DNA of 64,000 nucleotides, from contig CM043870.1 in the NCBI GenBank assembly GCA_023846275.1, positions 11,355,527-11,419,526 of the forward strand, read 5' to 3'. The position numbers and the translations under genes are program-made. This document shows positions 11,223 to 23,800 of this stretch, piece by piece; positions within the stretch are counted from its first letter, which is position 1, and each line of letters begins with the position of its first letter. This DNA is from Vanilla planifolia (taxonomy: Eukaryota > Streptophyta > Magnoliopsida > Asparagales > Orchidaceae). Below the pieces are notes generated by a model. It searched no databases. It had not been told where the DNA came from and was given only the letters and a program-made list of their open reading frames with translations.

Positions 11223-14200
11223 ATAATCTTCTCTTTGATGATTACAAAGCTAATACTAGAATTAAAATTAAAATATTTAATAAAAGATAATAAGAAACAA
11301 CTAATGTCTATGAAAACAAAAAATTATGTAATACGATATTCAACATTATAGTTCTCCTTGATTTATATCCTATACTACTTTTGAATTCTAGCTCATGCTA
11401 TCCCTAACTTCTATTATTATATTCTCCCCCTTCTTTTAATCTTCCAAAGAGTTTAATTACATTACATTCAATCTAAGTCTATGAAATACTTCAGTAGCTA
11501 ATTAAATGGTAAAAATATGAACTAATTTGGTAGAAGATGAAACAAATGATAATTGAATTGCTTCATTCTATGCTTGGTCTCTAACAAAGTCACATCTGAA
11601 CTAAATGTAATTTTTTTTCTTGAGTGTTAAATAGGATCTTTAGATAAATAAATTGTACTTGAATTATAACAAAAGATTAGAATTTAGGTAAATTCTAAGC
11701 CATAATTTAAAAGATACCATCTAATCTATTAAACTTAAGCAACATAACTACCTGTAAGAATGTAATCAACCTTTATTGTTAATAGTGCCACACAATTTTG
11801 TTTTCTAATAGACAAAGAAATTAGTTAACTACCAATAAATTAGCATATATCAAAAGTAACTGTTTTATTAGACTTATTATCAGCAAAGTCAACACCTAAG
11901 TAGGTTATTAAATCAAATCCAGACTCGCATATAAAGTGTCATAATCTTAGAGTCTTAGTGCTTCTACGTTACATAAAGATATGTTTGACTACTTGTAAGT
12001 GTGATTACTATAGATTAACATAAAACATTGCACAAAAATTAATACTAAACATGATATCAAACCTACTTGTAATAAGATACAATAATGATTCAAATATTTT
12101 TATAAATAATTTTGTGTTAATAGACTTTATAGCTTCATTTTTATTAATGATAGTACTTGTACTAATGGGAATCTTTCTTTGCTTCATGTTCTCATAATTA
12201 GATTTCTTTAAAAATTCCATCAAATACTTGGTTTGACAAATAAATCTTCCTTCATTTGTTTTCTTAACCTGAAGTTCTAAGAAGAAGGCTAACTCTCTAT
12301 TATACTTATCTTAAACTTGTTTTTTTATTAAATTTGTAAACTCATACACATCTCTTTATTACAAGTTTCCAAGATTATGTCATCCACAATATTTGACATA
12401 TTAGTCAACCTTGAACTAAATTTTGAATAAATAAAGTGTTATCTACCTTTCTTCTATGAAATCCATTTGAAGTAAGACAAATGCACAATCTTTCATAACA
12501 TACACGTGGAGCTTTCTTCAAATCATAAAGTGTCTTCTTATGCTTTTATACATAATCTATTTTATCATGTATCTGAAATCTTAGAGATTTTTAACATACA
12601 CTTCTTTATTTATTTATCAATTTAAAAATTCTCTTTTAACATCCCTTTGGTATAATCAAAACCCTTATGGCATGCATAAGCAAGTAAAATCTTAATTACC
12701 TTAAGTCTAGCCATAACAACAAATTTCTTATTCACATCTACTCCAACTTGATTATAGCTTTTGGCTATTAATCTAACCTTATTCTTAACAACTCCATTTT
12801 TATTTAGCTTATTTTTGAAAACTCATTTTGTATTAATGATTATTTTATAACTTGTTCTAGGTCCAAGATTTCCAAACTTTTTTTATTTAAACTATATAAA
12901 TTTTTTATCCATTACAACAATCTAAGACTCATCTTCAAAAAAGACTTTTTGATAGAACATCACCCAAAGTTTGATACAAATGTTTCATGATTAAAAGCTC
13001 TTCTAGTTCTAACATTCTCTCTCACTTACCCTATGATCAACTCACTACAATGGTCCTTAGAATGCCTCAATTACTTCTTAATATGATTTTCTTCTTTTAT
13101 TAGTTCATTGATTTCAATTATATCCTCTAATATTTCCTCTTTAAGACTTAAATTTTCTAATTTATTAAGATGATTATCTTGATGATGACTATTATATACT
13201 TTAACAAGAGATTTATTAAACTGAACATCCATTATCTCTTCTATAACTAGTGTTAACTTATTATATACTCTACATACTTTACTAGCAAGTGAGTATGCTA
13301 AAAAGATCCCTACATCACACCTTACATCAAACTTCACATCAAATTATCCAAATCCCTGTTATTCCTTATTTAAAATGAAACATTTGCATCCAAACACATG
13401 AAAATTGAATACCATGGCCTTCTTATCATAAAGTAACTCAAAAGTATGCAACACTCCATTTTTACTATAAAAATCATTAAAAATTTGTTCTTCAATTCTC
13501 TTCTAATATCACTCCTAATGGAGACTAACTTATCCTCATGCTCCTTCTCAATCCAAGTAATCAATATTACAAATTTTTGAAATACTTCATTTTTGTTTCA
13601 AACAAATAAAACTCATGTAAACTTAGTAAAGTAATCTATAACTACCAATTTATATTTACTTTTACCTAGACTTTGTGGATGAATATGACAAAATAAATCT
13701 AGTTGAACAAGCTCAATTGGTTTCCTTGTGGTAATGTATTTAATTTCCAACAAATAATCTAAGAGCTTAACATGTATGCACATTATCTAGTACATTAAGC
13801 TCCAAGTTCAATTCTTTCAAATTCTTTCTTCAAAATTTATGAGTTTCATCATTCCAAAAAGTGTTATCACTTATTTTGTATATAATCATTAATTGAACAA
13901 AGTGTGCATGACTTTAATGACACTTTAAATAGATTCATATTGTTCATATCAAAAAATAAATAATCCAAGTACAAGACCATATTGATCTATTTTTTATGAT
14001 AAAAAATCAAGATATCATAATCTTGATACTCAAATCATCTTAAAATTCTTCAAAATAAGAAAACACTTGACATTCAAGCTAAATATAAAGACATGATCTA
14101 TCTAATTTCCTTAAAGAGATATTGAATAATACTTGCAAAGTTACTAAGAAGATTAAAATATTTATCATAAAAATAAAGACCACTCACATTTTTCAAGTGA

Positions 14201-15540
14201 GTTATATGAAAACACACAAGACAAGGCTTGTCTCCATAGGTCTTAATTATGGAGACACACCAATAAAACTACTTAAGCTTTAAATTATGGAACCTAAACC
14301 ATCTTGGATTCAATTGCAATAGTGTGTGATTAATGTGCTTTTACAAAGTTATTTTCCAAACAAATTCTCTTAGGAATCTATTCATAATTATCTTTTTTTG
14401 AATAAATAGATTTTCTAATTGGGAAAAATAAGAAATATGTCTATGCCTATCACAATAATTGCATAATACATGAGATTTAGCATGAAAATGAAAGGTATGC
14501 AAACTAGTACTATTTCTTACCATAGTTTTTGTGCAAATGAGATGTAAAATTAGAATCTTTATTGACAACACTATTATTTTTATTCATATGAATAAATGAT
14601 GAAGCATGTAAAGATGCATATGAATGAAGATAAGCATGAGAAGTATAAGCACATGAAGGTACACTAGCAAATTTTTTTTCAAATCATTTAAATCTTTTTC
14701 TATGAAGCTAATCTTTGTTAATTTTTTTAAATTAGAATTTTCTTCTTTTAACAAAATATTTTCATATTTCTAAGAATCAATATATAAATTACTCAAAGAT
14801 AAAGATATATGATATTCATCAAATTTACTTTGTAAAGTACTTTAATCAATAGTATGTATAAGTAAATCAATTTTAAGTTGTTCATTCCTAACTTTAAGCT
14901 CATTGAATTGCTTTTTTAATGAGTAAAAATGATGCTCTTTTTACTCATATTTCATTTTACATCTAGACTACATCCTAATCATTTTCTTATGTTCAACTAT
15001 AAGTTCATCAAAATAAATAACAATCCATCATTACTATTAATATGAGTCTCAATATTAGAGGAAGAATATGTGGTACGACTTGGAATAAAAAGCTTGCTTC
15101 TAAGGTGCATAAAGTTTCCCTTTATTCTTTCTCTATTCCTTCTTTTGATTTCTTATATACTTCTCATTTTGGGTAAGATGCTTAGCTTGTTTGTCATACA
15201 AAATCTCTAATTCTTACATAGTCTCAAAACAAGTTTTTAGATGACAAATCTTAATTCTAATTTATTGAGGTAAAGAAAAATAAAGATAATTCATTCATTT
15301 ATTATTTCTTTTCCTTAAACTTTTAGAATGTTCATCAGAATCATTTGAAATAAGAAAAGGATACTCAAATAATAACCATAAATCAATTATAAACTTTAAA
15401 TTCATTTTTTCAAAAACAAAGGTTTTGAAATTATAATATGGGTAGATCCATGAAGTTAATAATGCAAACAATAATTCATCATACACAAGAAGTAAAAAAA
15501 AGATCTTCTCTTAAGAATTTGTTCCCTTAATGTAACCCAT
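11223..15540 (-). pseudogene. Copia-1 gag-pol, longest copy (C)
   Basis: The only copy with gag. Read right to left: gag with a CCHC knuckle at 14,422-14,463 (CNYCDRHRHISYFS; the last Cys is Ser). Next comes integrase at 13,370-13,564, with RSDIRRELKN for the usual RSDHGGEF core. Then the GIFLAYSLASK segment at 13,071-13,337 (usual GIFLGYS). RVT_2 reverse transcriptase follows, with box IVDDIILE at about 12,375-12,392. Then comes IFESLLYLITSRFDIMFS (12,008-12,223), matching the family's IGSLLYLTASRPDIMFS, and finally RNase H to about 11,650. In the integrase the frame passes directly from the catalytic part to RRPWYSIFM, so a stretch of some tens of residues that copies A and B partly keep is deleted here. 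Stops and frameshifts throughout. Confidence 0.8.
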
Positions 15541-15552
15541 TCTGATATCACT
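15541..15552 (-). promoter_or_regulatory. Copia-1 primer binding site
   Basis: In element sense TGATATCAGA, one base from TGGTATCAGA, the complement of plant initiator tRNA-Met 3' end. It sits two bases inside the 5' LTR end (ACATCA), as in copia elements, and fixes the LTR boundary at 15,553. Confidence 0.75.
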
Positions 15553-17456
15553 TGATGTGAATTATGTTAAGCACAATGCATAAGAGGAGAGGAGTTAATT
15601 ATGCATTTAAGAAAATTTTTTTAATTTAAAAAAACCTTTAATTAAAGAAAAATTTTATGCTTTGAAAGAAAAATTTATTTTTGGAAAGATTATCTAATGA
15701 AATTAAAAAGAGAAAATTATACAATAATGGAAAGAAGGGTACCAAGAAGTTTTAGGTGGTTTGGCAAGAAAACCTATGCCGACATCCATCCTTACCACTG
15801 ATCGGGCTTCCACTGACTACTCTCTTTTGTCAAAGCTAGTAGAGGTAAACTAAGTACAAACTAGTGCTTCAATAAGACACCAAAATCCACAAAAATCTTT
15901 TATAAGAAAAAGTTAAAAGCTTTACAAATTGCATGCAAATGTTTTTCCTTGAATCGTTCAAGTAAGAGTTACATAAGAAAAATATTGATTTAAATGTTAC
16001 CTAAAGGATACAAAATGATTGAAGAAAAGAGCTTTAGAAGAAAAAAAAGAACCCATAACCCGTAAGCATGCCAAAATTGATGCTCTCGATTTTGGACTTT
16101 TTTTAAGTATTTTTGAAATTTTCTAATTGATTAATCCAAAGCCAAATATTGGTAAATGATATTTATTTATAATCCAAGTAAAAATATTCTAAAATAATAA
16201 TGGCTAGAATTGGCTTTTCTAAAAGCTTGTCATTATAGAAAACAAAAGAGAAATATGAAAAGTTGTTACCATTCAATCTGGGTAGATGAAACATGCAATG
16301 TCTAATTAGAAAAATAATTAAAAGGCCTATATGTAAATGCAATGATTTTATTTGGATCATTAGATTTGAATACTAGATAGATGGTGATAATGTACAAGAT
16401 CACTGTTCACAAAGGTAGAGATGCTCTCAACTATTTGATCAAGCTTTTTAGATGAATGGCTAGATAAATGCACTATTCAGAAATGTAGAGGATATCTCAA
16501 CCACTCAATTAAGCTTTTTAGAAGGATTGCTAAACGAAGTTTTTTATAAAAAGGTGGGCATGATCATGTTCATTTGATCAAAAAATACATGATCAAATGA
16601 CATTAGTTTGCTTTAATTCAAAATCAAATAGGGCTATTTTTTAGTCCCACATTACTGGCATATACATGAAGTTTAGCATTTACAACACTTCCTCCATGCA
16701 TTTAAGTTAGCATATTGGGATTGTTTGTCCCCTAGTGCTCTTAAGCGGTCATGACCCAAGACACTTACATGCATATTTAAATAGGTTTGACCCAACATAA
16801 ACCAATTACTTATTATTTACAAGTCCCAATGGACTAGATATTCCTAAGCCAAGTTCAAGATTGATGCCCTGACTCAATTTAACCCAAGCAGCTACAAGAT
16901 TTGTATCCTTACTGAGACTCAGGCTTAACTTAACTTGAATTCAACAATCCTTCTGACTAGTGGCTCCCTAAGGCCAAGTGCCTAGCACAGCAAGCCACTT
17001 GGCACAAGCCTTTGGGCTTAGTCAAACAGTGGTTTCTTAAGCCAAAATATTTTTATTTTTTATTCTTTTTATTTATATTAAAAATTAAGAAGACTCAATG
17101 TTTTAGACAAATGTAACATAATGTAACACCAAAAACCCAACTCAAATATGCATGAACTATAATTATGATCCTTAATGCCATAATTACAAAAAAAAATTAG
17201 TTTAATATGCTAACCATATAGATATTTAGAAAAGTAGTTTTTTATGGATTGGCTACTCCAAAAAGATCATGGACTTTGACTAAAAAATCGGTAAGTTGAG
17301 CCTTCAATCCTTATCATTTTAGATGCTATAGACCTCGCTTCAGTAAACCCAAATTGCTATAGTACACTTAAAGATTTAACTGAAATAACACTACACTTAA
17401 GAAGGTGTTAGTAAGATTTTGGCTTGGTTTTGTGATCATCACATCAAAGGGTAATA
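15553..17456 (-). repeat. Copia-1 5' LTR
   Basis: Partner of 2,214-3,868. The left end TGATGTGAATTATGTTAAGC matches the other LTR start. The right end GGGTAATA corresponds to GGGGCACA with the terminal CA changed to TA. It contains about three copies of the 72-bp degenerate tandem at about 16,370-16,575. The LTR is about 1.9 kb. Confidence 0.78.
16370..16575 (-). repeat. Degenerate ~72-bp tandem repeat inside 5' LTR
   Basis: Copies share CTCAAC, then ATCAAGCTTTTTAGA or AATTAAGCTTTTTAGA, and a CTATTCAGAAATGTAGA-like block. Located in what would be the U3 part of the LTR, where such repeats can act as enhancers; that role is inference. Confidence 0.55.
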
Positions 17457-20010
17457 ATTTCTAATTATGGTCTTTTGAAAAAGCTACCTTAGTTCCTCTA
17501 GTTTTTTAAGGACTAAGCCATTCTCCTTAGTAGACAAACTAACTTTAATCCAGTTGCTCCAAAGGACCTATGAATGTTCTCTAAGTCACCCTAAAGATAT
17601 TCATTCATCATTTTTTAATTCTTTGTAAAATGCTAAGAGGAGGATGTGTGGCCATCAATGCATACATAGGAATTGATGCTTGGACATGTTTGATTTGGAT
17701 GAGTCTTTCCCACATAGTCAAAAGAGTCTTCTTCCAGTTTACAACCTTCTAACTAATTTTCTCAATTAGATATTTAAAATGAGATATTGTCTTTCTATCA
17801 ATGAAAAATGGACAATCTAGATTGTTTAAAGGGAGTTTGTTTCTCTTAATTATGAGTTGTTAGTCAATTCTTCTAGCTTGTCCTAGATTCATGTTGTTAC
17901 TACAAAAAAAGTTACTTTTGTGAGGGTTGATATTTAGGGCAAATATGATTTTAAATCATATAAGAAATTTTCAAATGTTGGAAATTGATTTTATTCTCCC
18001 TTATTAAAGACTATTATGTCATTTGCAAAGCCTAAGCGAGATACAATTAGGCAAGATCTAGGTAACACATAATATAGAATCTTTCTTTAATTTATGAGTT
18101 AGCCATTGACTAAAACTTCTTTAGATATAAAAACAAGTGAGGTGAGATTGGTTTAGCTTTCTTGTGCCCTCAAGTTAGTTGAAAATAATTACTAAACTTG
18201 TTGTCAAAAACAATGGAAATCAAGGTGCTACATAGAACATTCTTAATCACAATAATTAACTTATCCACAAAGTTGAATTTGGTGATAATCTTATTTTGGA
18301 TTCCCATGATAGACAATCAAAGGAACATTTTAATTCAAGTTTAATAACCAGTTATTTCTTCTAGTTTTTCTATTTATTACCACAAAATAATTCTTTCAAT
18401 AATCACTTTAACCTTAACAAATCTAGCTTGCTCTGGAGAAATGAGAAGAAGAATTTTTTGAAGTCTGATTGTTAAAAATATAGAGGCAAATTTTTTAGTA
18501 ACATTGCATTACTAAATTGGTCTAAAATCATTAAAATTTTTTAGATTCTTATTTTTTAGGATTAAAGCAAGATTAGTTTTAAATATTTTTTTAAGGATTG
18601 GGGACCCACCAAAAGGTCTCATGTTGCATCTAAGATATCCTTTGTAATTATATGCCATCAATGTATGAAACATTTACCACTCAATCCAACTTCTAAGGCA
18701 TTATAAGAGTCCATCTAAAATATGATGTCTTTGATTTCCTCTACTAAGAATTCTTACATTAATAACTTGTTATCTTCATCATTTCTTAACAGGCAAATAC
18801 AACTAATCATTGTGTCATTATAAACTAGCTTAAAAGCTAACAATAGTTTTTGAAAATGTTAAATCATAGCTTCTAATATTTTTTTTCTTGAACCCAATTA
18901 GAATATGAGTCCTTTTTGTTGCATATTATTAATTTAGATCTTTTTTTCATTGTCCATGGAGTGAAAGAATTTTGTGTTTTCCTATTCTTTTTTGCCATCT
19001 CATACGAGACTTTAGATGTAAATAATCTTTCTTTTGCAATAACATCAAGAATGTTCTCATGTGCCATAGCTCCTTACTTATTTTCCATTTTAACTTAATT
19101 CAATTTGATTTTCTTTTAGTATAACTTCTTCTTCAACTAACGTGTTTTCATGTCATTTTGTTCCATTCCTTGAGACAAGACTTTAGCCTTTTTAACTTAG
19201 CTGAAAGAGCTTTCATCCCATAATAAATAATCGGTAATGTCTAATTGCATTCCATAGTTTGAAGAAAGGGATGGTGCTTCAACCATAAGTTTTAGAGCCT
19301 AAATTTCTTTGTCTCTAGTAATGATTCCTTAAGAAAGTAAAACAACAATGGAGCTTGCTCTGAACCTATGTTGAAGAGGTGTTAAATTATAGTAGTAGAT
19401 AGTTGATCCATTTAATCTTAATTCACCAAAACTCTATCTTATATTTTTTAGACATATCTCCTTTCTTTTTACTAAACAAAGTAAAAGAATTTCCCAAGAA
19501 TGGTAGTTCCATGAGACCATAATAGTTTATATGATTAGAGAATTCCTGGATAACTTTAGGTTTGGAGTGAAATGCTGCTTGTACTCATTTAAAGATGTCG
19601 CTACATTGAAATCTCCTTCAATTAGCCATGACATGTTGGAGTTTTCAGTAATTTGATAGAGCCTATTTTAAAGGGATCTTCTTTTAGAAAGTGAGTAATT
19701 AGCATAAACAAATGAGAAATTTGCAAAATTGTTTCAATCTTGATGCTTTACTAAATGATGAATTAGTTGCTTTCTATCAAGTATGAGCTGATAAGAGCAT
19801 TCTTCTTTCCAAAGATCCATACCTTATTTGATTTGTTGCCTTCATAATATTAAATATCTAGCTTTCTAGATAGTTGAAACATTTTTTGTGCACCATGTGT
19901 TCCATTAATGCAATTAAGGAAATCTTTTACTTTTAATTAGGTTGATTAGAAGACTAATTGATCTTTTATTCATTGCTCTCCTTATGTTCCACATAAGAAT
20001 ATAGTCATTG
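17457..20010 (-). pseudogene. LINE-1 ORF2, 5' part (endonuclease, linker, RT)
   Basis: Continuation of the LINE interrupted at 2,213, read right to left. The endonuclease starts near 20,000 with MWNIRRAMNKRS (family form WNIRGLNN) and includes GLMELPFLGNSFT at about 19,500 (usual form GLxELPxxGxxFTW). The EN-RT linker occupies about 19,260-18,850. Reverse transcriptase runs from about 18,800, with a degenerate catalytic region (VIKLELKCSFDCLSW, usual form KLDMxKAYDRVSW) at about 18,360. KLPLNNLDCPFF (usual form LPxxYLGxPLF) follows at about 17,850. The thumb region LIQIKHVQASIPMYALM is at about 17,690, and the W-S/PLEEGGLG-type end at about 17,520. Stops and frameshifts are frequent. Confidence 0.8.
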
Positions 20011-20559
20011 TGATTTTCATTTTCTACAATTTGGATAGTCTTAGCTCTTCTGTGAAAGACTCTAGGACTAATTGGTTTTTCTTAAACTTCTATTTTTTCT
20101 TTGTCCATCCTCTTAAGATAGGAGTAAAGTCTTCCTCATTGAATCATAGTAAGCTTGAGCCCATGGTTGCTTCATGAAGTTCTTCAATAAAGTTCTTTAG
20201 TGATTGAAGATCATGTAGATGTTTAACGTTATCCTATGTTGCCTTAGATTTAAAAATTGAAACCTCCTATCTACATTTCTCATTGAGATTTCCATATTAT
20301 GTTGTAATCATCTATGATCCAATGTGTAAGTTTATTGGGTTCTATAGCTTACATTAGAGCCCTATTAGATATATTGAAATCTTCATTTTTTTCTACCACT
20401 CTTTTAAAATTTTTCTCTATTTTTAGGGAGGAGATAGTCATTGGATTGGGGAATCAAATGCTTGATTAGTAAAGGCCTCTTATAGTGATATTTTGTTTAA
20501 TAACAATTTCTTTTAACCCTAGAATTCCAACCTTTCATTCAACTATGGATTAGAAGTAT

Positions 20560-21234
20560 TCATTCTATTGAATATATGGGACTCTTCTTCTTTTCCATTA
20601 TTTGTGGTATTACTTTTTTGCATTTGTATTATGTTTACAACTAAGTATGTCATGGCTCTGCTTGTGATAACATGTAGATTATTATATTACATTTTCTACC
20701 AAAATGCATTTTGAAATTTTAATCAGAGTTGGTAAATCCTTTGCCAAATTTGCCTCTATGAATACCCTTGCAACGTGTCATCAAGTTAGATTGGTTGTTG
20801 ATACATTCACTTTGAGCAAATTTCCAATTATTGATGCTAGAGAATAAAGTGCCACTCTACTTAAGAAGTGGATTAGAGGATGTTCCATTGAGATGAAAAC
20901 AAGAATTATGAAGCTAGCAAAACAAATAATCTTCTTCCCTGGTGTGTAGAATCAAAATGTGCTAATGGTCTAAATATGTAAAAAAAAAGAACTCAAAAAA
21001 CCAAATTTGTTGAAAATAGAATGAATCATATTCATATTTGGCTAACCAAGGGTAAATTAATGTAAACTCGAAGGGAGCTACCATTTTTAAAACCTCTTCT
21101 TCTTTAATGACCACCATGAACTTACCTTTGAATATTGTAGGTGGCTTGATTCAAATAGGTGAAGGATTCATGAATTTTCCCAGCACCTCTACAAAGGCTT
21201 GAATGGGGGAAGTGAAACCCCTAGGACCAGCCAT
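20560..21234 (-). pseudogene. LINE-1 ORF1 (DUF4283-like, zinc knuckle)
   Basis: Nucleic-acid-binding ORF1 of the same LINE. A start codon at 21,232-21,234 opens MAGPRGFTSPIQAFVEVLG, followed near 21,110 by GKFMVVIKEEEVLKMVAPF. This matches the ORF1 pattern of a short leader, a GKP-like block and an EEExxxLAxPF block at the head of the DUF4283-like domain. Near 20,640-20,690 the knuckle reads KQSHDILSCKH, identical in part to the CCHC of LINE-6; a small indel disturbs the first two Cys. Most of the central domain is broken by stops. Downstream in the LINE sense it leads to the endonuclease at 20,000, the normal gene order. Confidence 0.7.
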
Positions 21235-21531
21235 GGTCAAAGGGCTGCTCTATTGGTCAAGTGGTTGAGTGCAAGAAAGGAAACCATTAATAGATGGGAT
21301 ATGAGCTTACCTATCCAAGATGATAAAGCATCCAAAGATTGAAGAGCTTGTCTTATGCATGTTTGCCATTTGTTGTTTCCTCTTTTAAAATCTTTGCATG
21401 CTTGTTATTTTCATAATCTAATCAATCTATAACCTTCCTAGATTAGGTTAGGCCTTTAGTAGGTTGAAGAAATGGTGGATGGGGTTCCATGGGGTGTAGG
21501 TCCCAACCTTAAGGGAATTTTTGGGAGAAGG

Positions 21532-21701
<170 letters not shown>

Positions 21702-22109
21702 TAGATGTGAAGGAGGAGCTCTTGAGGAGTATATTAGGATGAAAGGGTGATTGGACCATGAAGTGGAGTAAAGGTGGAGAATGTTGGGTTAGCAAAGATT
21801 AAGGTTGCAAGGTTAAAAAGATGAAGGTTTCTATTAATGTAAGAATTTGGCTTAAAATGAGTGGCTATAATTGACATGGATTATGATGGATAATTGAGGC
21901 ATAGATTTGAGGTAACAATTGAAAGATATGGCAAAGTGGAGAGAGGAGAGACGATTTCTTACTCTATTGAAAGGGTCGTGCTCTTGGAGGCTCATAATTT
22001 GGAAACTTCATCACTCTTGTCTCATTTCATTTTAAGGTAAATTTGTACACATATTCACTTCAAAACAATATGTATTCCAATTTCTATATGTCCTTCGTAT
22101 GTATTTATG
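21702..22109. other. Unassigned stretch
   Basis: Nothing coding was recognised between the microsatellite and the gypsy fragment. It could be the gypsy element's 3' untranslated part. Confidence 0.3.
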
Positions 22110-22448
22110 TGTCATGTGATGAAGTTCAATTTCTCCATCTATGTAGAAACTTTTGTGGAACATCATATTTCAAAAGAACTTTATCAACTAAGATGCAATC
22201 ATTATTAAAGAATTTAGAGTAACTAAGAAATTGTGCAATCTTTGAATCACTTAAAATAGGGTTAGCTTGTAAAGTTCTTTCATAAACACAACCTTTAATA
22301 GACAACAAATCTTCAACATTAAAATCAATACTTGTAAACAAGTTTGGTGATAATTCAAGTATGTAAATATTATCATTTCTACAAGTTGTTAGATGTAATT
22401 TCTTATATTTTATGGATGTATTCTCTCAAGAAGATTGTACAATAAAAC
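22110..22448 (-). pseudogene. Gypsy-1 pol C-terminus with chromodomain
   Basis: C-terminal end of a Ty3/gypsy chromovirus-type integrase, minus strand. In order it reads KYKKLHLTT, NDNIYILELSPNL (usual form SNAYVLELPxxL) and IDFNVEDLLSIKG (usual form SPVFNVEDLxPYxG). A chromodomain-like tail at about 22,126-22,190 reads DKVLLKYDVPQKFLHRWRN, against the family's QxFLVxWRN pattern. The frame from 22,341 down to 22,126 is open for 71 codons. The fragment begins exactly where the integrase at 29,792 stops, so the two are one gene split by LINE-2. It also carries the left copy of a candidate duplicated target (22,434-22,448). Confidence 0.72.
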
Positions 22449-23800
22449 TAACAAAAAATCTATAGAGGGGGCAATTAGTTTTCTAGAAGAGCAATATCAT
22501 AAATTTCTATATGAAGACAGTACGACCAAGTGGTCTAAGGCTTAAGTAGATCGAATTAGTTGCCAGACCAAAGAAGAACAATATTGGAAATAAAAAATAG
22601 GTGTTAAGTGGCCAAAGAATGGGTATTTAAATACAAAATTCTTTCACTCATTTGTTATGGCTAAAGGAGCTACGTTATCAACTAATAATATTCAAAACAA
22701 TGAAGGTTGATGGATTGAAGAAATAGATCAAATAAGTTTTGAGGTTATCCATTACTTTCGAAACCTCCTATCTTCCTTAGATGAGAATAGTAATGAGAAT
22801 GAACTTCAATGTTTATTTCAAAACATACCTTGTCTTATAAATAAGGATATAAATAATTTTATAATAAAAGAGACATCCATGGAGGAAGTCAAGAGAGCTA
22901 TGTATGGTTTGAGTAATGATAGGTTTGCAAGTCAAAATGGCTTTATCGATAAAAATTTTATAGGGAATACTTAGGATTTGCCGGAATTAGTTAAGGACTT
23001 CTTCAATGGGAAACTAATTCCTTTATCAATTGCATGTTCCTAGATAATCCTAATCCTAAATCAAACTCAACATTTTCTTTAGAGAGTTAGGCCTATTAAC
23101 TTGTATAATTTTATTAATGAGATTTTTATTAAGAAAATTGGAATTGACTTAGAAATATATTTCATGAAATCATTTCTCCTAAAAAGCTTGCATTTGCCAA
23201 AAGCAAAAACTTAGTAAATAAATTTCTCATGATGTAAGGGATGGCTAATCACAAAAATAGAGGCTACAATCTCAAAGTGAAATTGGATATGCAAATTACT
23301 TTTAACAAGCACAATTGAGATTGCTCTTTAGGTTTTTGGAAGTGTTTAGATTTTACAAACATTTCATAAAATTGGTCAAAAATCACCTTCAATTAAAATA
23401 TTTCTTGGTGTTAATAAATGGTATTCCTTACGATTTTTTTAAAGCTTCCCATGGTGTAAAGAAAGGTGATCCCCTTTCTTCCATCTTATTTATTATGGTT
23501 ATAGAAACATTAGTCATAGAATCAAGATCCAACACTCACTTAAAGAAATTGACAACTTTCTACAACGTGAGGTTGCCCACTTATCACACATCTATCCATT
23601 GCTAATGGAATTATCATATTCATTTCAAGAAGAAAACTCACACCACTTAATATCATGAACTTCCTATAGATGTATTAATAAGATTTAGGTCAAAGCATAA
23701 GCTTACAATGGTGTATGTTTATTACTTATCTCAATAGTCCAAAATAGAAATTAAATTCAATTAGGATGCTGAGAAGCTTTATCAAAGGAACTTTATTTTT
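22449..23800 (+). pseudogene. LINE-2 ORF2, first part (EN-RT linker and RT)
   Basis: 5'-truncated plant LINE on the plus strand. The linker contains KWPKNGYLNTKFFHSFV at about 22,600-22,660 (usual form KWLKEGDxNTKFFH). RT follows: MEEVKRAMYGLSNDRFAS near 22,880, KLDMQIT near 23,279-23,300 (motif A, Asp kept), and DFFKASHGVKKGDPLSS at about 23,430-23,480 (usual form GFFKASRGVRQGDPLSP). The motif C box at 23,598-23,609 has become IANG instead of xADD. After IKGTLFF at about 23,785-23,800 the frame is lost and resumes with LPINYLGIKFFKGR at 27,757. LINE-3 lies between. The catalytic change and several stops make it inactive. Confidence 0.8.

Larger units (their letters stand above)
2214..17456 (-). 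mobile_element. Copia-1: Ty1/copia retrotransposon with triplicated pol 3' half
   Basis: A minus-strand Ty1/copia element of about 15.2 kb. In its own sense the order is: 5' LTR (17,456-15,553), primer binding site, gag and pol (15,540-11,223), polypurine region, truncated LTR (11,222-10,217), spacer, pol part (9,790-7,400), polypurine region, truncated LTR (7,377-6,592), spacer, pol part (6,150-3,890), polypurine region, 3' LTR (3,868-2,214). The flanking pentamers are GTTTC (2,209-2,213) and ATTTC (17,457-17,461), a plausible target-site duplication with one later change. The two flanks are the two halves of LINE-1, which places both ends precisely. All reading frames are broken. The tandem of RT/RNase H segments is not normal copia structure. 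It could have arisen by unequal recombination after insertion or by template switching during reverse transcription; the sequence alone does not decide. Confidence 0.85.

Noticed and set aside
22126..22341. 71-codon minus-strand frame, first considered a host gene
   Set aside because: With its upstream frame it reads as a gypsy integrase C-terminus (ILELSPNL, FNVEDL, FLHRWRN) and continues the integrase at 29,792.
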